64,000 bases of DNA from Streptomyces sp. CB03234 (GTDB lineage: Bacteria; Actinomycetota; Actinomycetes; Streptomycetales; Streptomycetaceae). Location of the stretch: NCBI RefSeq assembly GCF_001905885.1, contig NZ_LIYH01000002.1, positions 673,591-737,590 on the forward strand. Reading direction: 5' to 3'. Every line of letters begins with the position of its first letter. Position 1 is the first letter of the stretch. Of the stretch, positions 24,719 to 34,079 are shown piece by piece. Made by a program: the position numbers and the translations under genes. The notes under the pieces were generated by a model. It was not told where the DNA came from, did not search any database, and was given only the letters and a program-made list of their open reading frames with translations.

Positions 24719-27700
24719 GTGAGTTCCTCCTCGATTACCACCGGGCGTACGCCGTCTCGCGGGCGGACCCCGGGCGCGTACCGACTGGTGCGTACCCCGC
24801 CGGCTCCCGTGGACCCCCCTCTCCTGGACGCATCGCAGCGCGCTGTGGTTGACCATCCCGGCGGGCCGCTTCTGGTCCTCGCCGGACCGGGCACCGGCAA
24901 GACGACGACGCTGGTGGAGGCCGTAGCCGCGCGCGTCGCCCAGGGCACCGACCCGGAACGGATCCTGGTCCTCACCTTCAGCCGCAAGGCGGCCGTGGAA
25001 CTGCGCGACCGGATGGCGGCGCGGATGGGCGGCGTGCGGGCCCCCCAGGCGACGACGTTCCATTCCTTCTGTTACGCGCTGATCCGCGCCCATCAGGACG
25101 CGGACCTCTTCTCGGAGCCGCTGCGGCTGCTGTCCGGCCCCGAACAGGACCTCGCCGTGCGCGAGCTGCTGGCGGGTCAGCTGGAGATGGAGCGGGAGGG
25201 CCTGGCCCGTATCCACTGGCCCGACGAGCTGCGGGCCTGCCTGACCACGCGTGGCTTCGCCGACGAGGTACGGGCGGTGCTCGCCCGCTCGCGCGAGCTG
25301 GGCCTGGGCCCGCGCGCCCTCGCGGACTTCGCGGCGCGCACGGGGCGGCGGGACTGGTCGGCGGCGGCCGAGTTCCTCGCCGAGTACCTGGACGTGCTCG
25401 ACATGCAGGGCGTGCTCGACTACGCGGAGCTGGTCCACCGGGCGGTGCCGCTGGCCGGTGCGGCGACGCTGCCCGGCTACGACGCCGTGTTCGTCGACGA
25501 GTACCAGGACACCGACCCGGCGCAGGTCCGGCTGCTGCGGGCGCTGGCGGGGGGCGGACGGACGCTGTACGCGTTCGGCGACCCGGACCAGTCGATCTAC
25601 GCGTTCCGGGGCGCGGACGTCAACGGGATCCTGGACTTCCCCGACATGTTCCGCCGGGCGGACGGTACGCCCGCGCCGGTCGCCGTCCTGACCACCTCGC
25701 GCCGCTCGGGCGCCGCCCTGCTGGCCGCCACGCGGCTGCTGACCACCCGGATGCCGCTGCCGCGCCTGCCCGCCGACAAGGCCAGGGCGCACCGGGACCT
25801 GGCGGCGGTACGGGACGGCGGCCGGGTCGAGACGTACACCTTCCCGACCCCCTCCACGGAGCTCGACAACATCGCCGACATCCTGCGGCGCGCCCACCTG
25901 GAGGACGGGGTCCCGTGGAACGACATGGCGGTCCTGGTCCGCGCGGGCGGCCGCACCATCCCCACCCTGCGCCGCGCCCTCACCTCGGCGGGCGTCCCCG
26001 TCGAGGTCGACGGCAACGACGTCCCGCTGCGCCACGAACCGGCGGTGGCCCCGCTGCTGACCGCGTTGCGCGCGGCGGCGACCCCGGCGACCCCGGCGGT
26101 GCCGGCCACGGCTCCGGCTCCCGAGCCGCAGGGTGCGGCCTCCGCCCCCGGGACAGCCGCCGAGGGCCGCGCCGTCGCCGGTCCCGACGCCGAACCCGCC
26201 GAGCACCGTGCCGTCGCCGGTCCCGGCGGCGAAGGTCCGGAGGACGTCCCCCCTACCGGTGCCGATGACCAAGCCCCCGGGGCACTCGCCGCGACGGGGT
26301 CCGGTGACGCGGCCTCCGGGGCCCCCGCCTCCACGGGGGCCGATGACGCGGCCGCTTTGGCCGTCGTCGCCACAGGGCCCGGTGACGCAGCCGCCGGGGC
26401 CCGCGTCGCCACGGGGTCCGTCGACATGGCCTCCGGTGTCCCCGCCCCTACGGGGTCCGGTGACGCGGCCTCCGGGGCCCCCACCTCCACAGGGGCCGGT
26501 GACACAGTCGCCTTGGCCGTCGTCGCCACCGCGGCCGATGACGCAGTCGCCGGGGCACTCGCCGCGACGGGGTCCGGTGACGCGGCCTCCGGGTCCCCGG
26601 CCCCCACAGGGGCCGACGACGCGGCCTCCGGGTCCCCGGCCCCCACAGGGGCCGATGACGCGGCGTTTGACGGACTCGCCGTTCCGGGGAGCGGCGACGA
26701 GGCGCACGAGGGCGCCGGCGCGCCGGTGGGGCCGGGCGAAGCGCCCGAGGCCGGCGCCTCCGGGGCGGGGGCCGAGTCGTGGCTCGACACCGAGACGGCG
26801 ATCAGCCTGCTCGCCTCGCCCCTCGGTGGCATGGACGCCGCCGATCTGCGCCGCCTCGGGCGGGCCCTGCGGGATGAGGAGCGGGCCGGGGGCAACAAGG
26901 TCCCGCCGCCCTCCGACGTGCTGCTCGCCCGCGCCCTCGCCGAGCCCGAGCGGCTCGTGACGCACGACCCCTCGTACGCCCGTGGCGCCCAGCGGCTCGG
27001 CGCGCTGCTCCGGGACGCGCGCGAGCTCCTCGCCGGCGGCGGCACCGCCGAGGAGGCCCTGTGGCTGCTGTGGAACGGCACACCCTGGCCCGCCCGCCTC
27101 CAGCGGGCGGCGCTCCGGGGCGGTGCCGCCGGCCGTAACGCCGACCGCGACCTCGATGCCGTGTGCGCCCTGTTCGACACCGCCGCCCGCGCCGAGGAGC
27201 GCACCGGCGGCCGCGGCGCCCTGAACTTCCTCGAAGAGCTCGACGCCCAGGACATCGCCGCCGACACCCTCTCCAAGCGGCCCGTGCGCCCCGATGCCGT
27301 ACGCCTCATGACCGCCCACCGCTCCAAGGGCCTCGAATGGGGCCTGGTCGTCGTGGCCGGCGTACAGGAAGGCCTCTGGCCCGACCTGCGCCGCCGCGGC
27401 TCCCTCCTGGAGGCCGACCGCATCGGCCGCGACGGCATCGCCGAGCCGCTCACCCCGGGCGCCCTCCTCGCCGAGGAGCGCCGGCTCTTCTACGTGGCCG
27501 CCACCCGCGCCCGCGACCGCCTCGTCGTCACCGCCGTCAAGGCGCCCGCCGACGACGGCGACCAGCCGTCCCGTTTCCTCACCGAGCTCGGCGTCGAGCC
27601 GAAGGACATCACCGGCCGCCCCCGCCGCCCCCTCGCCGTGGCCGCGCTCGTCGCCGAACTGCGCGCCACCACCGTCGACCCCGACGCGTCCCCGGCGCTG

Positions 27701-28651
27701 CGCGACGCGGCCGCCCGGCGCCTGGCCCGGCTCGCCGCGCTCACCGACGACGAGGGGCAGCCGCTCGTCCCCGCGGCCCACCCCTACCGCTGGTGGGGTC
27801 TGTACGAGCCGACCCGCTCGACCGTCCCCCTCCGCGACCGCGACCGCCCCGTCGCGCTCTCCGGCAGCGCCCTGGACCAGCTCGCCAACACGTGTGCCCT
27901 GCAGTGGTTCCTGGGCCGCGAGGTCAAGGCGGACGCGCCCGCCACCGCCGCCCAGGGCTTCGGCAACGTCGTCCACGTCCTCGCCGACGAGGTGGCCTCC
28001 GGCCGCACCCCCGCCGACCTCGCCGTTCTGATGGAGCGCCTCGACTCCGTCTGGGACGCCCTCGCCTTCGACGCCCCCTGGAAGTCGGCCCAGGAGAAGG
28101 AGCACGCGCGCGTGGCGCTGGAAAGGTTCCTGCGCTGGCACGTGATGGACCGTGGCGGCCGCACACCCGCCGCCACCGAGCACGACTTCGACGTCACCCT
28201 GGAGGCGGGGGAGTACGAGGTACGGATCCGGGGCTCCATGGACCGCGTCGAGGCCGACGAGCACGGCCGGGCCTACGTCGTCGACTTCAAGACCGGCAAG
28301 GCGGCCCCCACCAAGGACGAGGTCGCCCACCACCCCCAGCTCGCCGTCTACCAGCTCGCCGTCCGCGAAGGCGCCGTCGACGAGGTCTTCGACGGCCGCC
28401 GCCCGGAGCCCGGCGGCGCCGAACTCGTCCAGCTGCGTCAGGCCGCGCCCAAGAAGGAGGGCGGGGAGGCCCTCCCCAAGGTGCAGGCCCAGGAGCCGCT
28501 CAGTGGCGAGTGGGTCGGGGACCTGCTCGCCACCGCCGCCGGCCGCGTACTGGACGAACGGTTCACCCCGGCCACCGGCAAGCACTGCGACCACTGCGCG
28601 TTCCGCGCCTCGTGCAGCGCCCGCCCCGAGGGCCGCCACATCGTGGAGTGA
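24719..28651 (+). CDS. adnA: AdnA-like UvrD/Rep helicase-nuclease subunit
   Basis: This 1310-aa SF1 helicase has Walker A AGPGTGKT (about 55-62), FSRKAAVELRDRM (Ia), FVDEYQDTDP (II), GDPDQSIYAFRG (III), TAHRSKGLEW (V) and VAATRARDRLV (VI). The C-terminal RecB-type nuclease has VVDFKTGK (Asp about 1188) and HPQLAVYQLA. Cys at about 1058 (NTCALQW) and three in CDHCAFRASC near 1290 match the AddB-like 4Fe-4S nuclease arrangement. With AdnB it forms the actinobacterial dsDNA end-resection motor-nuclease. Residues about 452-680 are a Gly/Ala/Asp/Pro repeat insertion, which explains the length over the usual 1050-1100 aa. GTG 24719; adnB starts 44 bp downstream. Confidence 0.88.
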   Translation: MSSSSITTGRTPSRGRTPGAYRLVRTPPAPVDPPLLDASQRAVVDHPGGPLLVLAGPGTGKTTTLVEAVAARVAQGTDPERILVLTFSRKAAVELRDRMAARMGGVRAPQATTFHSFCYALIRAHQDADLFSEPLRLLSGPEQDLAVRELLAGQLEMEREGLARIHWPDELRACLTTRGFADEVRAVLARSRELGLGPRALADFAARTGRRDWSAAAEFLAEYLDVLDMQGVLDYAELVHRAVPLAGAATLPGYDAVFVDEYQDTDPAQVRLLRALAGGGRTLYAFGDPDQSIYAFRGADVNGILDFPDMFRRADGTPAPVAVLTTSRRSGAALLAATRLLTTRMPLPRLPADKARAHRDLAAVRDGGRVETYTFPTPSTELDNIADILRRAHLEDGVPWNDMAVLVRAGGRTIPTLRRALTSAGVPVEVDGNDVPLRHEPAVAPLLTALRAAATPATPAVPATAPAPEPQGAASAPGTAAEGRAVAGPDAEPAEHRAVAGPGGEGPEDVPPTGADDQAPGALAATGSGDAASGAPASTGADDAAALAVVATGPGDAAAGARVATGSVDMASGVPAPTGSGDAASGAPTSTGAGDTVALAVVATAADDAVAGALAATGSGDAASGSPAPTGADDAASGSPAPTGADDAAFDGLAVPGSGDEAHEGAGAPVGPGEAPEAGASGAGAESWLDTETAISLLASPLGGMDAADLRRLGRALRDEERAGGNKVPPPSDVLLARALAEPERLVTHDPSYARGAQRLGALLRDARELLAGGGTAEEALWLLWNGTPWPARLQRAALRGGAAGRNADRDLDAVCALFDTAARAEERTGGRGALNFLEELDAQDIAADTLSKRPVRPDAVRLMTAHRSKGLEWGLVVVAGVQEGLWPDLRRRGSLLEADRIGRDGIAEPLTPGALLAEERRLFYVAATRARDRLVVTAVKAPADDGDQPSRFLTELGVEPKDITGRPRRPLAVAALVAELRATTVDPDASPALRDAAARRLARLAALTDDEGQPLVPAAHPYRWWGLYEPTRSTVPLRDRDRPVALSGSALDQLANTCALQWFLGREVKADAPATAAQGFGNVVHVLADEVASGRTPADLAVLMERLDSVWDALAFDAPWKSAQEKEHARVALERFLRWHVMDRGGRTPAATEHDFDVTLEAGEYEVRIRGSMDRVEADEHGRAYVVDFKTGKAAPTKDEVAHHPQLAVYQLAVREGAVDEVFDGRRPEPGGAELVQLRQAAPKKEGGEALPKVQAQEPLSGEWVGDLLATAAGRVLDERFTPATGKHCDHCAFRASCSARPEGRHIVE
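26280..26690 (+). repeat. In-frame low-complexity tandem repeats inside adnA
   Basis: Imperfect units such as GGGTCCGGTGACGCGGCCTC followed by CGGGGCCCCCGCC and ACAGGGGCCGATGACGC recur about ten times, encoding TGSGDAASGAPAPTGADDAA-type blocks. Two adjacent 51-bp copies near 26585-26685 are almost identical. They lie between helicase motifs and interrupt an otherwise conserved protein. Because the reading frame is kept, the insertion is tolerated as a flexible linker. Confidence 0.75.
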
Positions 28652-28695
28652 GCACGGGTGAGGACTGTCAGTGGGGGCGGTTAGCCTCGTTGACC

Positions 28696-31600
28696 GTGAC
28701 CACTCGCCTCACCGACCCCGAGCAGCTCAAGGAGCTCCTCGGCATCCCGTTCACCCCGGAGCAGACGGCCTGCATCACCGCGCCGCCCGCCCCGCAGGTC
28801 ATCGTGGCCGGAGCCGGTTCCGGGAAGACGACGGTGATGGCCGCCCGGGTGGTCTGGCTGGTCGGCACGGGCCAGGTCGCCCCCGAGCAGGTCCTGGGCC
28901 TGACGTTCACCAACAAGGCGGCCGGCGAGCTGGCCGAGCGCGTCCGCAAGGCGCTCGTACGCGCCGGGGTGACCGACCCCGACGTCATCGACCCCGACAA
29001 TCCGCCCGGCGAACCGCGCATCTCCACGTACCACGCCTTCGCCGGGCAGCTCCTGACCGACCACGGCCTGCGCATCGGCCTGGAGCCCACCGCCCGCCTC
29101 CTCGCCGACGCCACCCGCTACCAGCTCGCCGCGCGCGTGCTGCGCGAGGCGCCCGGGCCGTACCCCGCCCTGACGAAGTCCTTCCCCACCCTCGTCAGCG
29201 ACCTGCTCGCCCTCGATGCGGAGCTCGCCGAACACCTCGTACGCCCCACCCATCTCCTCCGTCACGACGCCGAGCTGCTCGCCGCCCTCGAGGACGCCCG
29301 CCTCACCAACGCCGACCTGCGCAAGGTCCCCGAGGCGGCCGAGGCCCGCCGCGAGCTCACCGAGCTGGTCATCCGCTACCGCGCGGCCAAGCGCGAGCGC
29401 GACCTGCTCGACTTCGGCGACCAGATCGCCCTCTCCGCCGAGCTGGCCCTCACCCGGCCCGAGGTGGGGGCGATCCTGCGCGACGAGTTCCGGGTCGTGC
29501 TCCTGGACGAGTACCAGGACACGTCCGTCGCGCAGCGGCTGCTGCTGTCCGGGCTCTTCGGCGGGGGAACCGGACACCCGGTCACCGCCGTGGGTGACCC
29601 CTGCCAGGCGATCTACGGCTGGCGCGGCGCGTCCGTCGCCAACCTGGACGACTTCCCCGAGCACTTCCCGTACGCGGACGGCACCCCCGCCACCCGCTTC
29701 TCCCTCAGCGAGAACCGCCGCAGTGGCGGCCGCCTCCTGGACCTCGCCAATGGGCTGGCCGAGCCCCTGCGCGCGATGCACGCGGGCGTGGAGGCGCTGC
29801 GCCCGGCGCCGGGCGCGGAACGCGACGGCACGGTCCGGATCGCCCTCCTGCCCACCCAGGCGGAGGAGATCGCCTGGCTGGCCGACTCCATCGCCCATCT
29901 CGTACGGACCGGCAAGGAGCCCGGCGACATAGCCGTCCTGTGCCGTACGGCGACGGACTTCCCCGAGATCCAGGCCGCCCTGGTCGCGCGGGACGTCCCG
30001 GTCGAGGTCGTGGGCCTGTCCGGGCTGCTGCACCTGCCGGAGGTCGCGGACCTGGTCGCCGTCTGCGAGGTCCTCCAGGACCCGGGCGCCAACGCCTCCC
30101 TCGTACGGCTGCTCACCGGCCCGCGCTGGCGCATCGACGCCCGCGACCTGGCGCTGCTGGGCCGTCGCGCCAGGCTCCTCGTCCACCGCTCACGGGACGA
30201 CGGCGACACGGACCCCGACGAGCGCCTCGCGGCGGCGGTCGAGGGCGTCGACCCCTCCGAGGTCGTCTCGCTCGCCGACGCCCTGGACACCTTCCTCGAA
30301 CCGGCGGCCGGTGAGGAGGACGGCCTGCCCTTCTCGGCCGAGGCACGGGTACGGTTCGCCCGCCTCGCCACCGAACTGCGTGACCTGCGCCGCTCCCTGG
30401 CCGACCCCTTGATGGACGTCCTGCACCGGATCCTGGCCACCACCGGCCTGGAGGTGGAGCTGTCCGCCTCCCCGCACGCCCTGGCGGCCCGCCGCCGCGA
30501 GACGCTCTCGAACTTCCTCGACATAGCGGCCGGCTTCGCCTCCCTGGACGGCGAGGCGACCCTGCTGGCCTTCCTGGGCTTCCTGCGTACGGCCGCGCAG
30601 TACGAGAAGGGCCTGGACAACGCCCTGCCGGGTGGCGAGAACACCGTCAAGGTCCTGACCGCCCACAAGTCCAAGGGCCTGGAGTGGGACGTGGTCGCCG
30701 TCCCGGGCCTGGTCACCTCCCAGTTCCCCAGCACCAGGTCCCGCGAGTCCTGGACCGCCCAGCCCCAGGTCCTTCCGCACGCGCTGCGCGGCGACGCCCC
30801 GACCCTCCCGGCGATCGAGGACTGGGACGCCAAGTCCCTCAAGTCCTTCAAGGACGCCATGAAGGACCACCAGCACACCGAGGAGCTCCGCCTCGGGTAC
30901 GTGACCTTCACCCGCCCCCGCACGCTCCTCCTGGGCTCGGCCCACTGGTGGGGGCCCTCCCAGAAGCGGCCCAGGGGCCCGTCCCCGTTCCTGCACGCGC
31001 TGTACGACCACTGCGCGGCGGGCTTCGGCGAGATCGAGGCCTGGGCGGACGAGCCGGCCGACGACGCCGAGAACCCGATGCTCCAGGAGTCCACGGCCGA
31101 CCACGCCTGGCCGCTCCCCCTGGACCCCACCTCGCTGGCCCGCCGCCGTGCCGCCGCCGACAAGGTCATCGCATATCTGGACTCCATGCCGGAGCCCGTG
31201 CCCCGGGGCGCCCTGGCCGCCACCTTCCCGGACCCGGCCGACCCAGCCCACCGGGGCCGCTCGCGCCAGGCGGACCATTCCGGGCCGGAGGACCTGACCT
31301 CGGCCCGCCCGGACGCGGACGACCTCGGTCCGGGCCACCCTGTCCCGGAGGGCCTGGCCCCGGACGCTCGGTATCCGGACCACGCGGACCGGTCCTACCC
31401 GGGCCACCCGGCCGAGCCGGGCCACCGGGGTGACCCGGGCCCGGAGCACCCGGCGTACCTGGGCCACCCGGACCCCGACTTCCCCGATTCCCCAGACTTC
31501 CCCGATTCCCCCGGCTTCCCCGAGCACCCGGATCCCGACGAGCCGTGGCCCGACGACCTCGCGGACTGGGACGACTGGGCGACCGACCTGCCCGCTGACC

Positions 31601-32592
31601 GCGTACGCGGCGGTCACGCCGAGGCCACCACTCCGCCCACCGTCCTGCCCGCCCCCCGGCGCGGCGAGGCCGACTCCCGGGGCACCGCACCGCGCGCGGT
31701 CGCGGCCGATCGCCCCGGCCCCGGCGACTCCGGTCCCGACCGCCCCGGCCCCGACCGCCGCCCCGACTCCGACCGTCCCGACCCCGACCGCCGCCCCGAC
31801 TCCGACCGTCCCGGATCGGCACGCCCCGGCTCCGAGCGCCCGGCCGCCCGGCCGGGCGAGCGCCTCACGCCCGAGGAGGCCCGCACCATCGCGTCGTGGG
31901 ACCGCGATCTCGACGCCCTCACAGGTGAGCTGCTCCGCGCCCGCGCCACCACCCGCGACGTCCTCCTCCCGCCGTCCCTGTCCGCCTCCCAGCTGCTGCA
32001 CCTCGCCGCCGATCCCGACGGGTTCGCGCAGGAGCTGGCCCGCCCCATGCCGCGCCCGCCGCAGCCCGCCGCGCGGCGCGGGACGCGGTTCCACGCGTGG
32101 GTGGAGGCCCGGTTCGAGGAGGTGCCGCCGCTGCCGATGCTCGGGCCGGACGAACTCCCCGGCGGGGAGGTGTTCGCCGACGAGCCGGAGATCGCCGACG
32201 AGCGGGACCTGGCTGCGCTGAAGGAGGCGTTCGAGAACACCGCGTACGCCCACCGCACCCCCCACCGCGTGGAGGCGCCCTTCCAGCTGGCCCTGGCCGG
32301 CCGGGTGGTCCGCGGTCGCATCGACGCCGTCTACTACGACCGCGCAAGCGGTACGTACGAGATCGTCGACTGGAAGACCAACCGCTCCCGCACCGCCGAC
32401 CCCCTCCAGCTCGCGGTCTACCGGCTCGCCTGGGCCGAGCAGCACGGGCTGCCGCTCGACGCGGTCACGGCCGCCTTCGTCTACGTACGGACGGGTGAAG
32501 TCGTCCGCCCGGAGCACCTCCCCGGACGCACCGAGCTGGAGAGCATCCTGCTCCGTGGGACGGACGACGGGACGGCCCCCGATGCCGGATAG
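28696..32592 (+). CDS. adnB: AdnB-like UvrD/Rep helicase-nuclease subunit
   Basis: This 1298-aa SF1A helicase has GIPFTPEQTACITAP (Q motif), Walker A AGAGSGKTT (about 38-46), TFTNKAAGELAERV, LLDEYQDTSV, GDPCQAIYGWRG and TAHKSKGLEWDVVAVPGL. The C-terminal RecB nuclease has RIDAVYYD, VDWKTNRS (Asp about 1223) and LQLAVYRLAW. It lacks the Cys cluster seen in its partner. The gene order adnA-adnB and the 44-bp gap imply an operon. Residues about 830-1053 form a Pro/Asp/His/Arg-rich repetitive insertion before the nuclease domain. GTG 28696 gives MTTRLTDPEQL; TTG 28690 is an alternative and no clear ribosome-binding site decides. It likely acts in double-strand break resection. Confidence 0.87.
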   Translation: MTTRLTDPEQLKELLGIPFTPEQTACITAPPAPQVIVAGAGSGKTTVMAARVVWLVGTGQVAPEQVLGLTFTNKAAGELAERVRKALVRAGVTDPDVIDPDNPPGEPRISTYHAFAGQLLTDHGLRIGLEPTARLLADATRYQLAARVLREAPGPYPALTKSFPTLVSDLLALDAELAEHLVRPTHLLRHDAELLAALEDARLTNADLRKVPEAAEARRELTELVIRYRAAKRERDLLDFGDQIALSAELALTRPEVGAILRDEFRVVLLDEYQDTSVAQRLLLSGLFGGGTGHPVTAVGDPCQAIYGWRGASVANLDDFPEHFPYADGTPATRFSLSENRRSGGRLLDLANGLAEPLRAMHAGVEALRPAPGAERDGTVRIALLPTQAEEIAWLADSIAHLVRTGKEPGDIAVLCRTATDFPEIQAALVARDVPVEVVGLSGLLHLPEVADLVAVCEVLQDPGANASLVRLLTGPRWRIDARDLALLGRRARLLVHRSRDDGDTDPDERLAAAVEGVDPSEVVSLADALDTFLEPAAGEEDGLPFSAEARVRFARLATELRDLRRSLADPLMDVLHRILATTGLEVELSASPHALAARRRETLSNFLDIAAGFASLDGEATLLAFLGFLRTAAQYEKGLDNALPGGENTVKVLTAHKSKGLEWDVVAVPGLVTSQFPSTRSRESWTAQPQVLPHALRGDAPTLPAIEDWDAKSLKSFKDAMKDHQHTEELRLGYVTFTRPRTLLLGSAHWWGPSQKRPRGPSPFLHALYDHCAAGFGEIEAWADEPADDAENPMLQESTADHAWPLPLDPTSLARRRAAADKVIAYLDSMPEPVPRGALAATFPDPADPAHRGRSRQADHSGPEDLTSARPDADDLGPGHPVPEGLAPDARYPDHADRSYPGHPAEPGHRGDPGPEHPAYLGHPDPDFPDSPDFPDSPGFPEHPDPDEPWPDDLADWDDWATDLPADRVRGGHAEATTPPTVLPAPRRGEADSRGTAPRAVAADRPGPGDSGPDRPGPDRRPDSDRPDPDRRPDSDRPGSARPGSERPAARPGERLTPEEARTIASWDRDLDALTGELLRARATTRDVLLPPSLSASQLLHLAADPDGFAQELARPMPRPPQPAARRGTRFHAWVEARFEEVPPLPMLGPDELPGGEVFADEPEIADERDLAALKEAFENTAYAHRTPHRVEAPFQLALAGRVVRGRIDAVYYDRASGTYEIVDWKTNRSRTADPLQLAVYRLAWAEQHGLPLDAVTAAFVYVRTGEVVRPEHLPGRTELESILLRGTDDGTAPDAG
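31185..31855 (+). repeat. In-frame Pro/Asp/Arg-rich repeat insertion in adnB
   Basis: The stretch encodes short repeats, including FPDSPDFPDSPGFP, GHP-x-EP and three DRRPDSDRPDPD-like copies (31755-31815, period 36 bp, built from GACCGCCGCCCCGACTCC). It separates helicase and nuclease domains, is low complexity and is in frame. Confidence 0.7.
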
Positions 32593-32602
32593 GCTCAAGG
32601 GC

Positions 32603-34009
32603 ATGAGCGACACCCCGGACAGCGCCGTCCAGACCGTACGCGGGTACATAGAGCAGCACCGCGCCGCCTTCCTCGACGACCTCGCCGAGTGGCTGCGCAT
32701 CCCGTCCGTGTCGGCGCAGCCCGCGCACGCCCCGGACGTACGGCGCAGTGCCGAGTGGCTCGCGGCGAAGCTCAAGCAGACCGGTTTCCCGGTCGCCGAG
32801 GTGTGGGAGACCGAAGGGGCCCCGGCGGTCTTCGCCGAGTGGCCCTCCGGCGAGGAGAATGCCCCCACCGTCCTGGTCTACGGCCACCACGACGTCCAGC
32901 CCGCCGCCCGCGAGGACGGCTGGGACAGCGACCCCTTCGAGCCGGTGATCCGTGGAAACCGGCTCCACGCGCGCGGTGCCGCCGACGACAAGGGCCAGGT
33001 GTTCTTCCACACCCTGGGCGTGCGCGCGCACCTCGCACTGACCGGACGCACCGCCCCCGCCGTCAACCTCAAGCTGCTCGTCGAGGGTGAAGAGGAATCC
33101 GGCTCCCCGCACTTCCGGGCGCTCGTGGAACGGCACAGCGACCGTCTCGCCGCCGACGCCGTGGTGGTCTCGGACACGGGCATGTGGTCGGAGACGACGC
33201 CCACCGTGTGCACGGGCCTGCGTGGTGTGGCCGACTGCGAGATCGAGCTGTACGGCCCCGACCAGGACATCCACTCCGGTGCGTTCGGAGGCGCCGTCCC
33301 CAACCCGGCCACGGTCGCCGCCCGCCTGGTGGCCGCGCTGCACGACGAGAACGAGCGGGTGACCATCCCCGGCTTCTACGACGACGTCGAGGAGCTGACC
33401 GACGCCGAGCGCGCGCTGATCGCCGAGCTGCCGTTCGACGAGGCGTCGTGGCTGGCCAACGCCACCTCGTACGGGACGCTCGGCGAGGCCGGCTACTCCA
33501 CCCTGGAGCGGGTCTGGGCCCGCCCGACCGCCGAGGTCAACGGCATCGGCGGCGGCTACCAGGGCCCCGGCGGCAAGACGATCATCCCTTCCTCCGCCCA
33601 GCTGAAGCTGTCGTTCCGGCTGGTCTCGGGCCAGGACCCGTACGTGATCGAGGCGGCCGTACGCGACTGGGTCGCCGCCCGCGTGCCCGCCGGTATCCGC
33701 CACAAGATCACCTTCGGTGCGCCGACCCGCCCCTGCCTGACGCCGCTCGACCACCCGGCGCTCCAGTCGGTCGTACGGTCGATGAGCCGGGCCTTCGACG
33801 GCGCGAAGATCCGCTTCACGCGCGAGGGCGGCTCGGGCCCGGCCGCCGACCTCCAGGACGTACTGGCCGCGCCGGTGCTGTTCCTGGGCATCTCCGTACC
33901 GTCCGACGGCTGGCACGCACCGAACGAGAAGGTCGAGCTGGACCTGCTGCTCAAGGGCGTGGAGACGACCGCCCACCTGTGGGGCGACCTGTCCACCGCA
34001 CTCCGCTGA
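32603..34009 (+). CDS. M20 family dipeptidase
   Basis: This 468-aa M20/M28-type metallopeptidase is of the carnosinase/PepV-like cluster. Zinc-site motifs are VYGHHDVQPA (His, Asp), RGAADDKGQVF (bridging Asp) and EGEEESGSPHF (catalytic Glu and ligand Glu). The lid/dimer domain is in the middle (ADCEIELYGPDQDIHSGAFGG), and a C-terminal REGGSGPAADL provides late ligands with GWHAPNEKVE. It is cytosolic and probably cleaves dipeptides. ATG 32603 was chosen because AAGGGC lies just upstream and the protein then starts at the conserved region. It follows adnB by 10 bp on the same strand, so it may share a transcript. Confidence 0.9.
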   Translation: MSDTPDSAVQTVRGYIEQHRAAFLDDLAEWLRIPSVSAQPAHAPDVRRSAEWLAAKLKQTGFPVAEVWETEGAPAVFAEWPSGEENAPTVLVYGHHDVQPAAREDGWDSDPFEPVIRGNRLHARGAADDKGQVFFHTLGVRAHLALTGRTAPAVNLKLLVEGEEESGSPHFRALVERHSDRLAADAVVVSDTGMWSETTPTVCTGLRGVADCEIELYGPDQDIHSGAFGGAVPNPATVAARLVAALHDENERVTIPGFYDDVEELTDAERALIAELPFDEASWLANATSYGTLGEAGYSTLERVWARPTAEVNGIGGGYQGPGGKTIIPSSAQLKLSFRLVSGQDPYVIEAAVRDWVAARVPAGIRHKITFGAPTRPCLTPLDHPALQSVVRSMSRAFDGAKIRFTREGGSGPAADLQDVLAAPVLFLGISVPSDGWHAPNEKVELDLLLKGVETTAHLWGDLSTALR

Positions 34010-34079
34010 GCCGCACCCCGCCGAACCGCCGCACCAGACACCCAGGAGAACCCATCCACCGGGGGAGTTGGAAGCACCA

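Noticed and set aside
26280..26690. CRISPR array
   Set aside because: Repeats are in frame, imperfect, without unique spacers, and lie inside adnA; no cas genes are present.
24683..28639. Open frame of about 1300 codons antisense to adnA
   Set aside because: Lack of stops follows from G+C-rich codons; the plus strand encodes all SF1 helicase motifs and the nuclease motif.
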